NCBI RefSeq assembly: GCF_905220565.1
Contig: NC_059399.1
Span: forward strand, 9,517,501 to 9,581,500
Length of the DNA: 64,000 nt
From: Melitaea cinxia
Lineage: Eukaryota; Arthropoda; Insecta; Lepidoptera; Nymphalidae
Reading direction: 5' to 3'
Position 1 is the first letter of the stretch, and each line of letters starts with the position of its first letter. The position numbers were made by a program, and so were the translations under genes. The notes beneath the pieces were generated by a model. That model was not told the DNA's origin, did not search any database, and saw nothing but the letters and a program-made list of their open reading frames with translations. Shown here in pieces: positions 49,201 to 58,803 of the stretch.

Positions 49201-52200
49201 ATTTTCAGGCTGCAGTATAAATAACCTATCAGGCGAACTTATGGCTGCTGTATATGTTTCATACAAACTATCAACCCTAATTAAACCCCCTTAGCGGTGG
49301 AATATCTCAAAATTCGTTCTTAGCGGACGTCTACTAACAATAATCTACCTCCCTGCCAAATTTCATCTTTGTCGATCTTGGATGGATGGACCATCCAGCG
49401 GTATTTGAGTCTCGTGATGAGTGAGTCAGTGACCTTTCTCTTATATATATAGATTACGATGTATTATTTGGACACTTCCTCACCATCTATAAAGCATACA
49501 TTTTAAGTTTCAAGTCTCTTACCTTAATTACATAGGACTTTCATACAAACTTCCAACCCCCGTTTTATCTCATTAAGGGTCGAGTTTCGTAAAATCCGTT
49601 CTCAGTGGATGTTTACACCCTATAAGGAACCTATTTGCAAAATTTTAAGTTTCTAGCTGTTATAGTTTCGGAGATTTCGTGATGAGTGAGTCAACCTACC
49701 ATACCCCGTTTTAACCACAAAAGGGAGTTGATTTCTAAAGTAACCTTATTTGAAAACCTTCTCACTATCTATAGAGCATACATTTTAAATTTCAAGTCTC
49801 TTACTTCTGAAACATAGGACTTTCATAGAAACTTCCGACCCCCGTTTTATCCCCTTAGGAGTCGAATTTAGTATAATCCGTTCTTAGCGGATGTCTACAA
49901 CCTATAGAGTCTACCTGCCAAATTTCAAGTTTGTGACTGTTATAATTTCGGAGATTTCGTGATGAGTAAGTCAACCTACCATCGCCCCTTTTTAACTCCC
50001 AAAGGAAGTTGATTTCTAAAGATACATTGTTTGGACACCTTTTCATCATCTGTAGAGCATACATTTTAAATTTCAAGTCTCTTACTTCTAAAACATAGGA
50101 CTTTCATACAAACTTCCAACCCCCGCTTTACCCCCTTAGGGGTCGAGTTTCGTAAAATCTGTTCTTAGCGGTAGTTAAGGCCTTATAAAGAGCCTACCCG
50201 CTAAATTTCAAGTTTGTAGGTGTTATAGTTTCGGAGATTTCGTGATCAGTGAGTCAACCTACGATCCCCCGTTTTAATCCCAAAAAGGAGTTGATTTATA
50301 AAGATACATTATTTGGACACCTTTTCACCATCTATAGAGCTTATATTTTAAATTTCAAGTTTCTTACTTCAAAAACATAGGACTTTCATACAAACTTCCA
50401 ACCCCCGTTTTACCCCCTTAGGAGTCGAGTTTGGTAAAATCCGTTCTTACGGGTGCCTACGTCTTATAAGAAGCCTACCTGCCAAATTTCAAGTTTGTAG
50501 ATGTTATAGTTTCGGAGATTTCGTGATGAGTGAGTGACCTTTCGCTTTTATATATATTATATAGAAGATTTCGTTAAATGGCAAAACATTTAAAAACAGC
50601 AGCGTAAATATTTCAAAATATTGGCCTTCTTTTTATCAAATTAATAATGTCAATATAATATTCTATAATATATTTATAACTATTATCATATCATCTAAAG
50701 TAAGAACACTTACTGTTAGGCAAATATTTTAAAATCCAGAAAGTGCAGACTCTAAAGCTGGCAAACAGACTTTATCTGTAATTAGAGTCAATAAAGGCTT
50801 ATGATGGTAATCGAGAAGGAAGTCATTTAAAAAATTTACATTATAGTGTATAGTTAAAAAAGTTTCTCTGACTGTTTGTTTCACATCGCACAAGATCCAC
50901 ACGGAGTTAAATGAAATTGTGTACGTTTGGAGATTGTAGGCTAAGATTGTACGTAGCAAATTCCGTATAATGTAATAATAGTTATCGATTAAGATAACAT
51001 CCCACTGCTAGGCATAGGCATTTTTCCCCACGTAAAGGAAGAATTGGACCTTAATCCACCACGCTGCTCCACTCCGGGTTCATGGATAATGATAGCTATA
51101 ATCTGTATTAAAATTACTCTTATACATTATTTCGTATAGCTGCGAAAATGATTAGATTTATAGTACAATAAATCGTACTGCTAAGGTTACGGGGACCTGG
51201 TGGTCTAGAAGCTCAGAATTACATGAGTTTTTACAATTTTTTTACATCTAAATAACAACCGAAACTTTTGAATCTTTGAAAGGACTATGTTATTGCTATT
51301 GAAGTATCCAAAGCACTATTTCAAAGAAAAAATATATATATTGACTATTTTAAAGATGGCGTTGAAGTCTCCTGCGTTAAAAAAAACCTGGGCTGCGCGC
51401 GATGATTTAGCTCTTCTATGGGTCTGAAATAAAAAAAAAAAAAAACAAAACGGATTTTTAATCATTATAAACACACTTATCACAGGACAAAAAGAAACAA
51501 AAAAAAATTGGAGATGGCGCGTTGTTGACTTTTTTAGTTCGAAAATTTCTATTTTTTAATCACGTTTTGCATGTAACAAAATAAAAATATGCAACGCAAA
51601 AATTTATTTTTTGTCCTGCAATAGAGTATATTAAATAACAGTACCTGGGTGACCGAGCTCAGCTCGGTATTTTCAGTAAATTGTGAAGGATTAGTAGTAG
51701 AAGAGAGAGTTAAAATGATTCGCTGCCGGTTTGGATGAAGTCATTTTTAACCGACTTCAAAAAAGGAGGTGGTTACTCAATCCGGCCGGAGGAAACTCAA
51801 TATATATATTTTAATGTATGTTCGGGAATAACTTCGTCGTTTATGAAAAGATTTTGATAATTCTAATTTTGTTGTAAAGGAGATATCCCTGGTGTGGTAC
51901 CATGATAACGAAACCAGGATCTGATGATGTGATCCCAGAGAAATCGAGGGAAACTCACGAAAATCCGCATAACTTTTTACTGGGTGTACCGATTTTGATG
52001 ATTTTTAACTTTATCGACAGCCCATGTTTATCATGTGGTCATTTTTCATCGAGATCTGATTACAACTTTTGGAGTAATCTTTGATAATGCGTATTTCTTG
52101 ACTATTTTTTCGTGTACCTACATTGTATTACTTGTCGATGTAATTGAAGTCGATTTTTTTTTCGTTTGCCTGCAAACACAATTATTAATAATGAATTAAC

Positions 52201-55200
52201 GCAAAATAAAAATAAACAATAACGATAAATTAAAAATTGATACAAAATACATAATTACAAAATTGAGAGTAATTGCTTCTCAAAAACTGATAGGTGCTTC
52301 AGCAAATCGTGTTTTTTTTTGAAAATCATATTTAAATACGAATTACATATTTATAAAATATGAATAATATTTTTTTACCAACAATAATAAAAAATATAAA
52401 TAAATATAAAAGATCTAAAATAAAAAATGATAATGATAAAATATTATAATTATCGATTATAATAATATTTTTGATTATTTTATTATGATAATATTTTTCG
52501 ATTTTACCGACATAATAATAAAAAATAAGAACTGCCTATTTAAATAAAAAATAACAGGTGCAATTAGAAAAAAAAAAAGAAAAAATAACTGATCAGGGAC
52601 ATAGGGATTATTTAGGGGGGAAACTATGATCTTCTCGGTTGATGCCGATCGGCCGATTTCCCACTGAGCTATTTCAACTAAATTGACAGCTGCGAAATTT
52701 ACCTTCGTATTCTAACGATATTTTTTCACTCCCCAAAAACAGGGATAATACAACATTTTCTAAAAATGAATCCTAGCTAGATGGATTTATCTCCCCCGAA
52801 ACCTCCTATATACTAAATTTTATGAAAATCGTTGGAGCCGTTTCCGAGATTCAGATTTTATATATACAAGAATTGCTCGTTTAATAGTATTAGCTATTGA
52901 AATTTGAAAGGAATCGACTGAATAGTTCTTTCTTTTTGCCGCGCGCCAGTCAAAAAAGTAGTTTTGAGATAAACACGTTTGAAATTTTAGTCAAGGAAAT
53001 TCTCAAGAAAATAAGATTTGAACGTATACTTATGACTAATCAGATATTCCAGCACCATATAGTAATCCTTAGTCCTTTCAAACACTTCAATTTCTTCTGT
53101 TATTTCAGCTCTCAAAACTAAAATATTTCTCCTTACTACAACTCCGGCAAAAACACCGAAGCACCGACCGATTGTTTGGCGCTGACCTTATAAATCGGTT
53201 TTACAACATGAAATACTGAAAATATTGTCCCCAAATTTTAACTGTATACTTTTGAAATACTATACTTACTAAAATTTTTTTCCAAATTTCTAGACCACCC
53301 TCTTAAGTGCCTGGGTAAAAAAAAAAAAACGTAATAGCTGGGCAAACCTAGTATGTAATAAGTTAAGTAAATAATTGTTTCTGAAAGTACACGGTAGTTT
53401 AAGGTACATACTCGTACTTACTACAGATTTTGAGCTACATATTTTAACTTTTTTGTTCGTAAGAATACTAAAAACCAGCCAAGTGCGAGTCGGACTCGCG
53501 CATCGGATTATTAAAAATATTTTTATAATATGTATTTTTCTTTTATCTGTGCTATAAGACCAACTAAAATTACGGACCGTATTCGTAAGAGTCTAGACTC
53601 GACTAGCCCGTTTATGTAGTTTGTGGTCTTCCTGCATTCTGCTCTGGAGTCTGGTGTAATATTTGTATTTGTATTTATATATTTATTATGTATTATTTAT
53701 TATGTATTATTTCTATGTATATTTATCAAAAAATATATATAGTCTAGCGTTGGCGCAACGGTAACAGCCATGGATTGTACTTATTGCGCTGGTGGTTGCG
53801 GGTTTAATCCCCGCACATAATAAATATTTGTATTGGCCATACAGATGTTTGCCGTGGTCTGGGTGTTTGTGCAGTCCTTGTGGGTCTCCCCACCGTGCCT
53901 CGTAGAGCACGTTAAGCCGTCGGTCCCGGTTGTTATCATGTACACCTGATAGCGATCGTTACTCATAGTCGGGAATATATCCGCCAACCCGCATTGGAGC
54001 AGCGTGGTGGATTAAGCTCTGATCCTTCTCCTACATGGGGAAAGAGGCCTATACCCAGTAGTGGGATATTACAGGCTAAAGCGCGTATAGTATATACAGC
54101 ACATAGCTATAACAGTCGGCTGTTACCTATAACACCAGTACAATAACAATAACTGGCAGACCATAGGAACAGACGACCGTGTACGTGTATTAAGATATTT
54201 ATTTATTTATTTATTTACTTATCTATTTTATTTATTTAATAGTTTACACTACATTATGATATACATTTTTGATATATTTACAATCATTACTATTTATAAT
54301 TAAATTAAATATTAATATTATTTATAATTTATCAGAGAATAATTATCAGAGAATAATAATTAATATTTTTTACAATTAATCAGAGAACACAAATGGAATA
54401 GTATAATTTGAAAGGGTTAAATATGTTTCTATTTAATTTTTATTTCACAATTTCTTATCCCACCTGAGTCTGTATATATTTATAAAATTTTAATATATTT
54501 ATATGTGTATTATCTTTATATATGTTTATAAAAAAATAGTTAGTTATAACAGTCGGTTAGTACTCATAACACAAGCATTAAGTTGCTTACGTTAGTAACA
54601 GACGACTCTATGTATATGTTATACGGAATAAATCGAATTATAGGTCATCACGGTTAATTATTAATTTAAGAAATAGAGTTTTTAAGGGGTCCGACACTAA
54701 CGTCAACTACGTAATAATAAGTTCATCAGGCTTACATATACAAATGAATATAACTAAGAAGCTTTACTGTATAAATTCAACTTTTGAAAAAACTATCGTA
54801 GTTGCCTAATGACTAGCGCTTACACAATGTGGATCAAATGAGTACTCTTTGTATGAGTTTTGTCTATAAATAGAAGTTGCACTTGGAATATATACCTAAG
54901 ACTCTTCGTAGGGACATTGAATTTTAGTTTACTCAACGGATCTGAGCAATTAATTTCATTATGCATAATCTTTATTAAAATGTAATTACAACTCTGAGGC
55001 GGCTAGCAAGTTGATATGATAGGAAGCTCTTTACACATATTTAGGTAGTTTTCCTAGTGGTAAGGTAATTTTAACTTATAACATAGGTATTTTATGAATC
55101 TTTTTTGTGCGTTCTTAACTCGATCAATATATCCCCCGTAACAAAGATTCCAAACCTGCGAAGCATATTCGAGATGACTCCGAACTTTTAAGCATTGCGT

Positions 55201-58189
55201 AATAAAGAGAAATAGACAACAGCAAACGAAGTCATAGACAGAGCTAGTATTATATAGAATTATTATTTTAATAAAGTATTCATAATATACGTCTTTTTGA
55301 TATGAGGACTGTGTAGTGTGATACCTTATAATAAAAATAGAATATAAATGTTTTTCTAGAATTTTTTCTTTGGATATACTGGTCTCTTAATTTACATGGA
55401 GATTAGGAAAATACTGTGATAATTAGACTAGTCTCAAATTTTAACGCGATCGAGACTTTATAAATGACTAAAATGATATAATTTTTTACAAATTTTGTAA
55501 GACTACAAAAAACAGTTTTAATTTACATAATAAAAATATTAGAATGTTCCAGTTCATATTTTATTTATGAAGATCAGAAGTTTTTATGCTACTTTTTCTA
55601 ACACTAATATAAAAGTTGTAGACCTTGAAAAAAAAGCTCCCACTGACATATCTTTTACCAAGTTGTTAGGTTACTAGGTTATGCAGTATATTTTTTTCGT
55701 CCTCCTTTTCATATGTATGATATTATTAAAATTATTTATTTGTGTTTTTCTAACTAGACACTTTTTTCCTCGTGTAAATAAGAAAGTATGAACGATGGCC
55801 TATCGAGACGATTAACTGCCATTGGTAACATTAGTTGATTACACATAATTTCTTATGTGACTTTTATTTAGTTGATACAGTATTAATATTTACCTATAAT
55901 CAATTTAATTTAATTTACTCTTTATCTTACACATAAAAAGAAGTTTACAATTTATAAAACAATAAACAAAAATAAATGTACAACAGGCGGTCTTATCGCT
56001 AAACAGCGATCTCTTCCAGACAACCAGCTTGGAGGAGATAATGTGAAAAACGGTGTACAGAATTAAAATGAAAGAAAACAGGAAGAAAACCAAATATACA
56101 CACATACATGCATTTATATATACACATATTATAAACAATATTAACTGTACTAAAAATTACAGAACGTATTACATGACAAGATAATTATTTATTTATGTAT
56201 ATTTTATTATGTATATATTGTGTTGTCTCGTCTTTTTAAGAATAGAAAAAAAATTGTTAATTATATATCTAATCTTATTCCGCTGCATGTTCGTATATTT
56301 AGATCTCCCAACAAATCAAGAAGGTTTTTATCAATTAAAACAAAATCAAATGGATTATATTTACACATTTTTAACTATACTGTCAACTTGGAGCTATTAA
56401 TTGGACCTTTAATTTATATTCTTTATTGCGCTAAGTAATTTTACTATAATATAGGTGGTTGTTTTTTAGCCGACTTCAAAAAAAGGAGGAGGTTACTCAA
56501 TTCGACCGTATATATATATATATATATATTTTAATGTATGTTCGGAGATAACTTCTTCGTTTATGAACCGATTTTGATAATTCTTTTTTTGTTGGAAAGG
56601 AGATATCCATAGTTTGGTACCATGATAAGGAAGCCAGGATCTGATGATGGGATCTCAAAGAAATCGAGAACTTTCAAAAATCGTAAGGGTGTCTAGTAAA
56701 TTTAATCATGTTTTCATTAAGTACTATAAAGCACTACTATTTAATAAAGGTCTGGAGTCGATCTGATGATGGAGAAGAAAGATAATCGAGGGAACTCTTC
56801 AACAATTTATAGCAATTAACTGCTTTTTTATCTTAATTCGTTTCTATTGATGAGAACATTGCACCTGTATGAGTTATAAGTGCCATTACAGTCTGATGAT
56901 GGAGACAAAAGATAGTCGAGGGAACTCTTTAACGATTTATAGCAATTACCAGCTGTTTGAACTTAATTCGTTTCTATTGATGAGAACTTTGCATATGTGT
57001 GAGTTATAAGTGCCATTTCAGTCTGATGATGGAGACGAAAGATAGTCGAGGGAACTTTTCAACGATTTATAGCAATTACCTGCTGTGTGATCATCTGTGT
57101 CGCAGGACCAGGTTTGATGATGGAGCCCATAAACACTCGAGGGAATTTCTCAACAATTTACAGCAGTTACCTTTTGCTGTTTGACGACCGCTTTGATATA
57201 ATGGTGCATGTGCCGTGTCGGCGGCGCCTAAACACCGACGGTCGCGGGTTCTATTCCCGCTCAGAGTGGATATTTATGTTAATACAAATATTTATTTTCG
57301 GTCTAGTTGTTAATCCTTGTGGATCTCCCAACCTAGCCTCAGAGAACACGCTAGGCTGTCAGTCCCGGTTGTTATTACGTACACCTGATAGCGAACTTTA
57401 CTCATAGTATGTCGACGCGTTAGCGCAGCGGTCACAGCACCGGCTGTTGCGCTGGCGTTAGTGGGTTCAATCTCCGCGCGCGACAGACATTTGTATTGGC
57501 CATATAGATGTTTGTCATTCTCTGGGTGTTTGTGCTTGTGTATTGTGTATGTTTCCGGACCCCCGACACAAGACAAAAAGCATCCTTGCTAGGTCTACCC
57601 ATCACTAAAAATTGTAAAATAAAATAATTTTTAACAAAAAAACCGACTTCAAACAGGAAACCAAAAAGTGAAAAATAAATTTACTTAGTACAAAGTAATT
57701 CGTATTTTGATTTAGTTAATCAGAAATGATTAAATAAATATTTTATAATTTTGGAGTTGGTGCCAAGTATATATATACTCTTGTAGGTCTTCGGGAAGTT
57801 CATTAACAAATGCAGGTATAATAGTGTTTAACATTCTAGCTCCGTAAAAATTCCTAGCGTTCGGCACAACAATTTTTTTGAGTTTTGAATATTTCTTAGG
57901 GTATTGGGTCTACATTTTTCGATTAATAAAGAAGGATCATTAATCTTCTTTAAATTGAAGGATCTTATATAACTATAAGTTTTAATTTGAATATGTGATG
58001 TCCTAATATAATAATTTTATTTCTTTCAGATATCCACCGTACCTTAATTTGAAGGAGGGAGAAAAATTAGGATCGCTTTATAACTTCAAAGGAAGTAAAG
58101 TTTTAAGTGATTTGTCTAATTCTTCGAAAAATAAAGTTAAATTAGAATACGAAGTATTCGTTAGAATCATTGAAGATGTGAGCGAGTGA
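43225..58189 (+). CDS. Secreted GKY-repeat protein without RR domain, about 209 aa (widely spaced exons)
   Basis: Probable cuticle-associated protein; function not known. The large exon runs to 43,712, where CA|GTGAGT gives a phase-2 donor; the next acceptor that fits is CAG at 58,027-58,029, and the last exon 58,030-58,189 reads on in frame (QYPPYLNLKEGEKLGSLYNF to VFVRIIEDVSE, TGA). The 5' end is unsettled: ATG at 43,225 read straight through, or exon 39,783-39,803 joined at 43,264 (209 aa). After the signal core AFVLSIWAVVQC comes SPFDDGKYRHK, DDGKYYRP, DEGKYIPGDEGKY and a Tyr-rich stretch, then Ser/Asp/Glu-rich sequence. DGKY units and intron phases 0 and 2 match the RR-1 genes on either side, but no RR consensus follows. 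The 14.3-kb intron is full of transposons. Confidence 0.7.
44084..44912 (+). repeat. Family M copy split by a MITE
   Basis: Left half GACGCCCCCGGGGAATAAAA and right half GGCTATAATATTGTATTATA match the uninterrupted copy at 33,417. The break carries the 690-bp insertion listed next. Confidence 0.6.
44180..44869. mobile_element. hAT-type MITE inserted in family M
   Basis: GGGCTATA occurs directly on both sides (44,172-44,179 and 44,870-44,877), an 8-bp duplication. The ends are CAGTGGCGTGCATAA at the left (six bases in) and, reverse-complemented, GTAGCGTGCATTTC at the right, with GGGTAGGCAG repeated inside both ends. No transposase seen. Confidence 0.65.
45102..45706 (-). repeat. Family B element, full length
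   Basis: Hairpin GTTTGCTCGCAAAC at 45,104-45,117, AACCGACTTC just inside, and GAAGTCGGTT at 45,691-45,700. The best reference copy in the window. Confidence 0.75.
46272..46903. mobile_element. GATC-rich MITE, family D (long copy)
   Basis: Ends CCCGAGTAGAAATTTTTTGG and, reverse-complemented, CCCGACTAGAAAAAAGG. It keeps the central palindrome built on ATCAGGATGAGATGAGATT near 46,372-46,436. The right half carries a tandem repeat of about 73 bp (starts 46,634, 46,706 and 46,780) containing CTGATCTGGACCGGACCGGG. Confidence 0.65.
46904..48002. other. Intron sequence, no exon seen
   Basis: Starts with an ACTAGCTTTTACCCGCGGCT repeat head at about 46,983, then AT-rich sequence. Confidence 0.4.
48003..48267 (-). 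repeat. Dispersed repeat, family H
   Basis: Ends GCGGACGAAGTCGCGGGCAC with AGCTAGT; internal GCTAATCTCTGAAGCGGCTG. Confidence 0.6.
48505..48780 (-). repeat. LINE 3' end, family A
   Basis: TTATTTATTTATTCTTTATTG tail region, then AAGGCGGTCTTATCACTGAC and TCTTACAGACAACC. Confidence 0.6.
48818..49449 (+). repeat. Repeat heads and unclassified element
   Basis: ACTAGCTGTGCCCGCGGCTT at about 48,820 and CTAACTGTTGCCCGCGACTA near 49,010 are two heads of the same type in tandem. The second leads into the 282-bp tandem array. Confidence 0.45.
49450..50570. repeat. Tandem array, unit about 282 bp, four units
   Basis: Units are marked by GACACCTTTTCACCATCTAT-type blocks near 49,471, 49,753, 50,034 and 50,316. 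Each continues with TAGGACTTTCATACAAACTT, CCCCTTAGGGGTCGAGTTT and TTTCGGAGATTTCGTGATGA. Units are closely similar; no convincing coding frame. Confidence 0.8.
50571..51639. other. Intron sequence, no exon seen
   Basis: AT-rich, with a short repeat-like block at about 51,000-51,075 (CCACTGCTAGGCATAGGCAT, ACGCTGCTCCACTCCGGGTT) resembling a reversed family G tail. Confidence 0.4.
51640..52735 (-). repeat. J-K element interrupted by family B
   Basis: On the - strand the J part (tRNA-like TAGCTCAGTGGGAAATCGGC, leader ACGAAGGTAAATTTCGCAG) is at about 52,600-52,735 and the K part (AATACCGAGCTGAGCTCGG) at about 51,640-51,700, in the same order as at 1-310. A family B copy on the + strand (51,745-52,183) lies between them. 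Confidence 0.5.
51745..52183 (+). repeat. Family B element, internally deleted
   Basis: AACCGACTTCAAAAAAGGAG at the left and GTTTGCCTGCAAAC at the right. It is about 440 bp, against about 605 bp for the copy at 45,102. Confidence 0.65.
52736..53741. other. Intron sequence, no exon seen
   Basis: AT-rich; the patch at 52,740-52,870 (AACCTCCTATATACTAAATT, GAGCCGTTTCCGAGATTCAG) looks like another dispersed repeat. Confidence 0.4.
53742..54080 (+). repeat. tRNA-derived SINE, family G, full length
   Basis: GTCTAGCGTTGGCGCAACGG head with B-box GGGTTTAATCCCCGC; body CCTCGTAGAGCACGTTAAGC; tail GTGGGATATTACAGGCT. Confidence 0.65.
54081..54984. other. Intron sequence, no exon seen
   Basis: AT-rich with TTTA-repeats near 54,200. 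AACAGTCGG motifs at 54,110 and 54,550 mark a short, diverged direct repeat. Confidence 0.4.
54985..55215 (-). pseudogene. LINE reverse-transcriptase C-terminal fragment
   Basis: The - strand from about 55,212 gives VRSHLEYASQVWNLCYGGY, then IDRVKNAQKRFIKYLCYKLK. The pattern 'R-LEYA-VW-P-Y---I-R-E--QKRF-RYL' is the conserved region after the polymerase core in jockey/CR1-like LINEs. Confidence 0.65.
55912..56165 (-). repeat. LINE 3' end, family A
   Basis: ACTCTTTATCTTACACATAA, CAGGCGGTCTTATCGCTAAA and CTCTTCCAGACAACC. Its distance from the fragment at 54,985 and their order show they are not one element. Confidence 0.6.
56464..56700 (+). repeat. Family B left half with (TA)n
   Basis: CCGACTTCAAAAAAAGGAGG, a (TA)n run at about 56,507-56,529, then GGTACCATGATAAGGAAGCC. 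It leads directly into the 130-bp tandem array. Confidence 0.6.
56701..57180 (+). repeat. Tandem array, unit about 130 bp
   Basis: Units are marked by CTGATGATGGAGA at 56,763, 56,893 and 57,023, plus a partial unit at 57,114. Each has AATCGAGGGAACTCTT, TTTATAGCAATTA and TTCGTTTCTATTGATGAGAA. The CTGATGATGG and AATCGAGGGAA blocks also occur inside family B, which suggests where the array came from. Confidence 0.7.
57200..57570 (+). repeat. Two family G SINE heads in tandem
   Basis: The first copy (about 57,200-57,409) has B-box GCGGGTTCTATTCCCGC and stops at ACTCATAGTA. The second (57,411-57,570) starts TGTCGACGCGTTAGCGCAGC with B-box GTGGGTTCAATCTCCGC. Confidence 0.6.
57735..57960 (-). pseudogene. 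LINE C-terminal fragment
   Basis: The - strand gives KKIVVPNARNFYGARMLNT, then IIPAFVNELPEDLQEYI, the pattern (YG-RML---P---N-LP) common at the end of LINE ORF2. It lies just before the last exon of the RR-less gene. Confidence 0.5.
58030..58189 (+). CDS. Terminal exon of RR-less GKY-repeat gene
   Basis: The acceptor TTTCTTTCAG is followed by an open frame in the phase needed after 43,712. It encodes about 52 residues rich in Lys, Ser and Glu with a stop at 58,187-58,189 and poly(A) signals 115 bp later. Codons look coding, unlike the flanks. It contains no ATG near its start, so it must be spliced to something upstream. The 43,712 donor is the only fitting one I found, which is why it is assigned to that gene. 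Confidence 0.65.
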
Positions 58190-58304
58190 TATATTTATAA
58201 AAAAAAAAACGTTGCCTAACTCTGACTACGTGTAATGCAAGTGAAACCTAAATTATAGTAAAACAATTTTACATTTTTTTTTGTTTTATTGTCATAATGT
58301 TATA

Positions 58305-58314
58305 AATAAATAAA
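58305..58314 (+). terminator. Poly(A) signals of RR-less gene
   Basis: Overlapping AATAAATAAA, 116 bp after the stop. Confidence 0.6.
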
Positions 58315-58734
58315 AAATCCTTTACACCGTCGGCTGTTCCTGCATCTTAATGCTTGTCCTATAGATAACAGCAGAATGATATAGCAAAACATTTTTTTTT
58401 CGATAAATATGAATAGAAATGGTACATATATAAATAAATATACATGTTATTTCATGTAATTATATTTAATATTATGCTACAATTTTTATCTTCCTATAAT
58501 TTTAATAATAAAATGAAAATAAGTGGCAGGCACCGGAAGACATTGCGGACGCATATTTTATTATGATTTTTCGATCGAATTTCTTGTATGGGTGCGCCAA
58601 ATGGCGTAATACATCTAACACGCATCCAAATACGTAAGTTTCAATGTCACCCTAGAAAACAATAAATTGCTATTTCTACAAATTTGGGGTAATGATTCTC
58701 GCAATAAATAGTCTATTTTTGAGTTTGATGATAG

Positions 58735-58742
58735 TATATAAT
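58735..58742 (+). promoter_or_regulatory. TATA box of last RR-1 gene
   Basis: TATATAAT, 69 bp before the ATG at 58,804 and only about 430 bp after the preceding gene's poly(A) signals. Confidence 0.6.
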
Positions 58743-58803
58743 AAACTGAGAGATTGAACAGACTACCATTGTATTTGTAGAGACAGTATTGTAAGGTTTC
58801 AAC

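Noticed and set aside
49450..50570. CRISPR-like or coding interpretation of the tandem array
   Set aside because: Units are contiguous 282-bp copies without spacers, in a eukaryotic intron, and frames are not conserved between units.
58170..58182. Splice donor GTGAGC inside the last exon of the RR-less gene, allowing a join to the downstream RR exon
   Set aside because: It would be phase 0, whereas the only RR acceptor downstream (62,664) needs phase 2.
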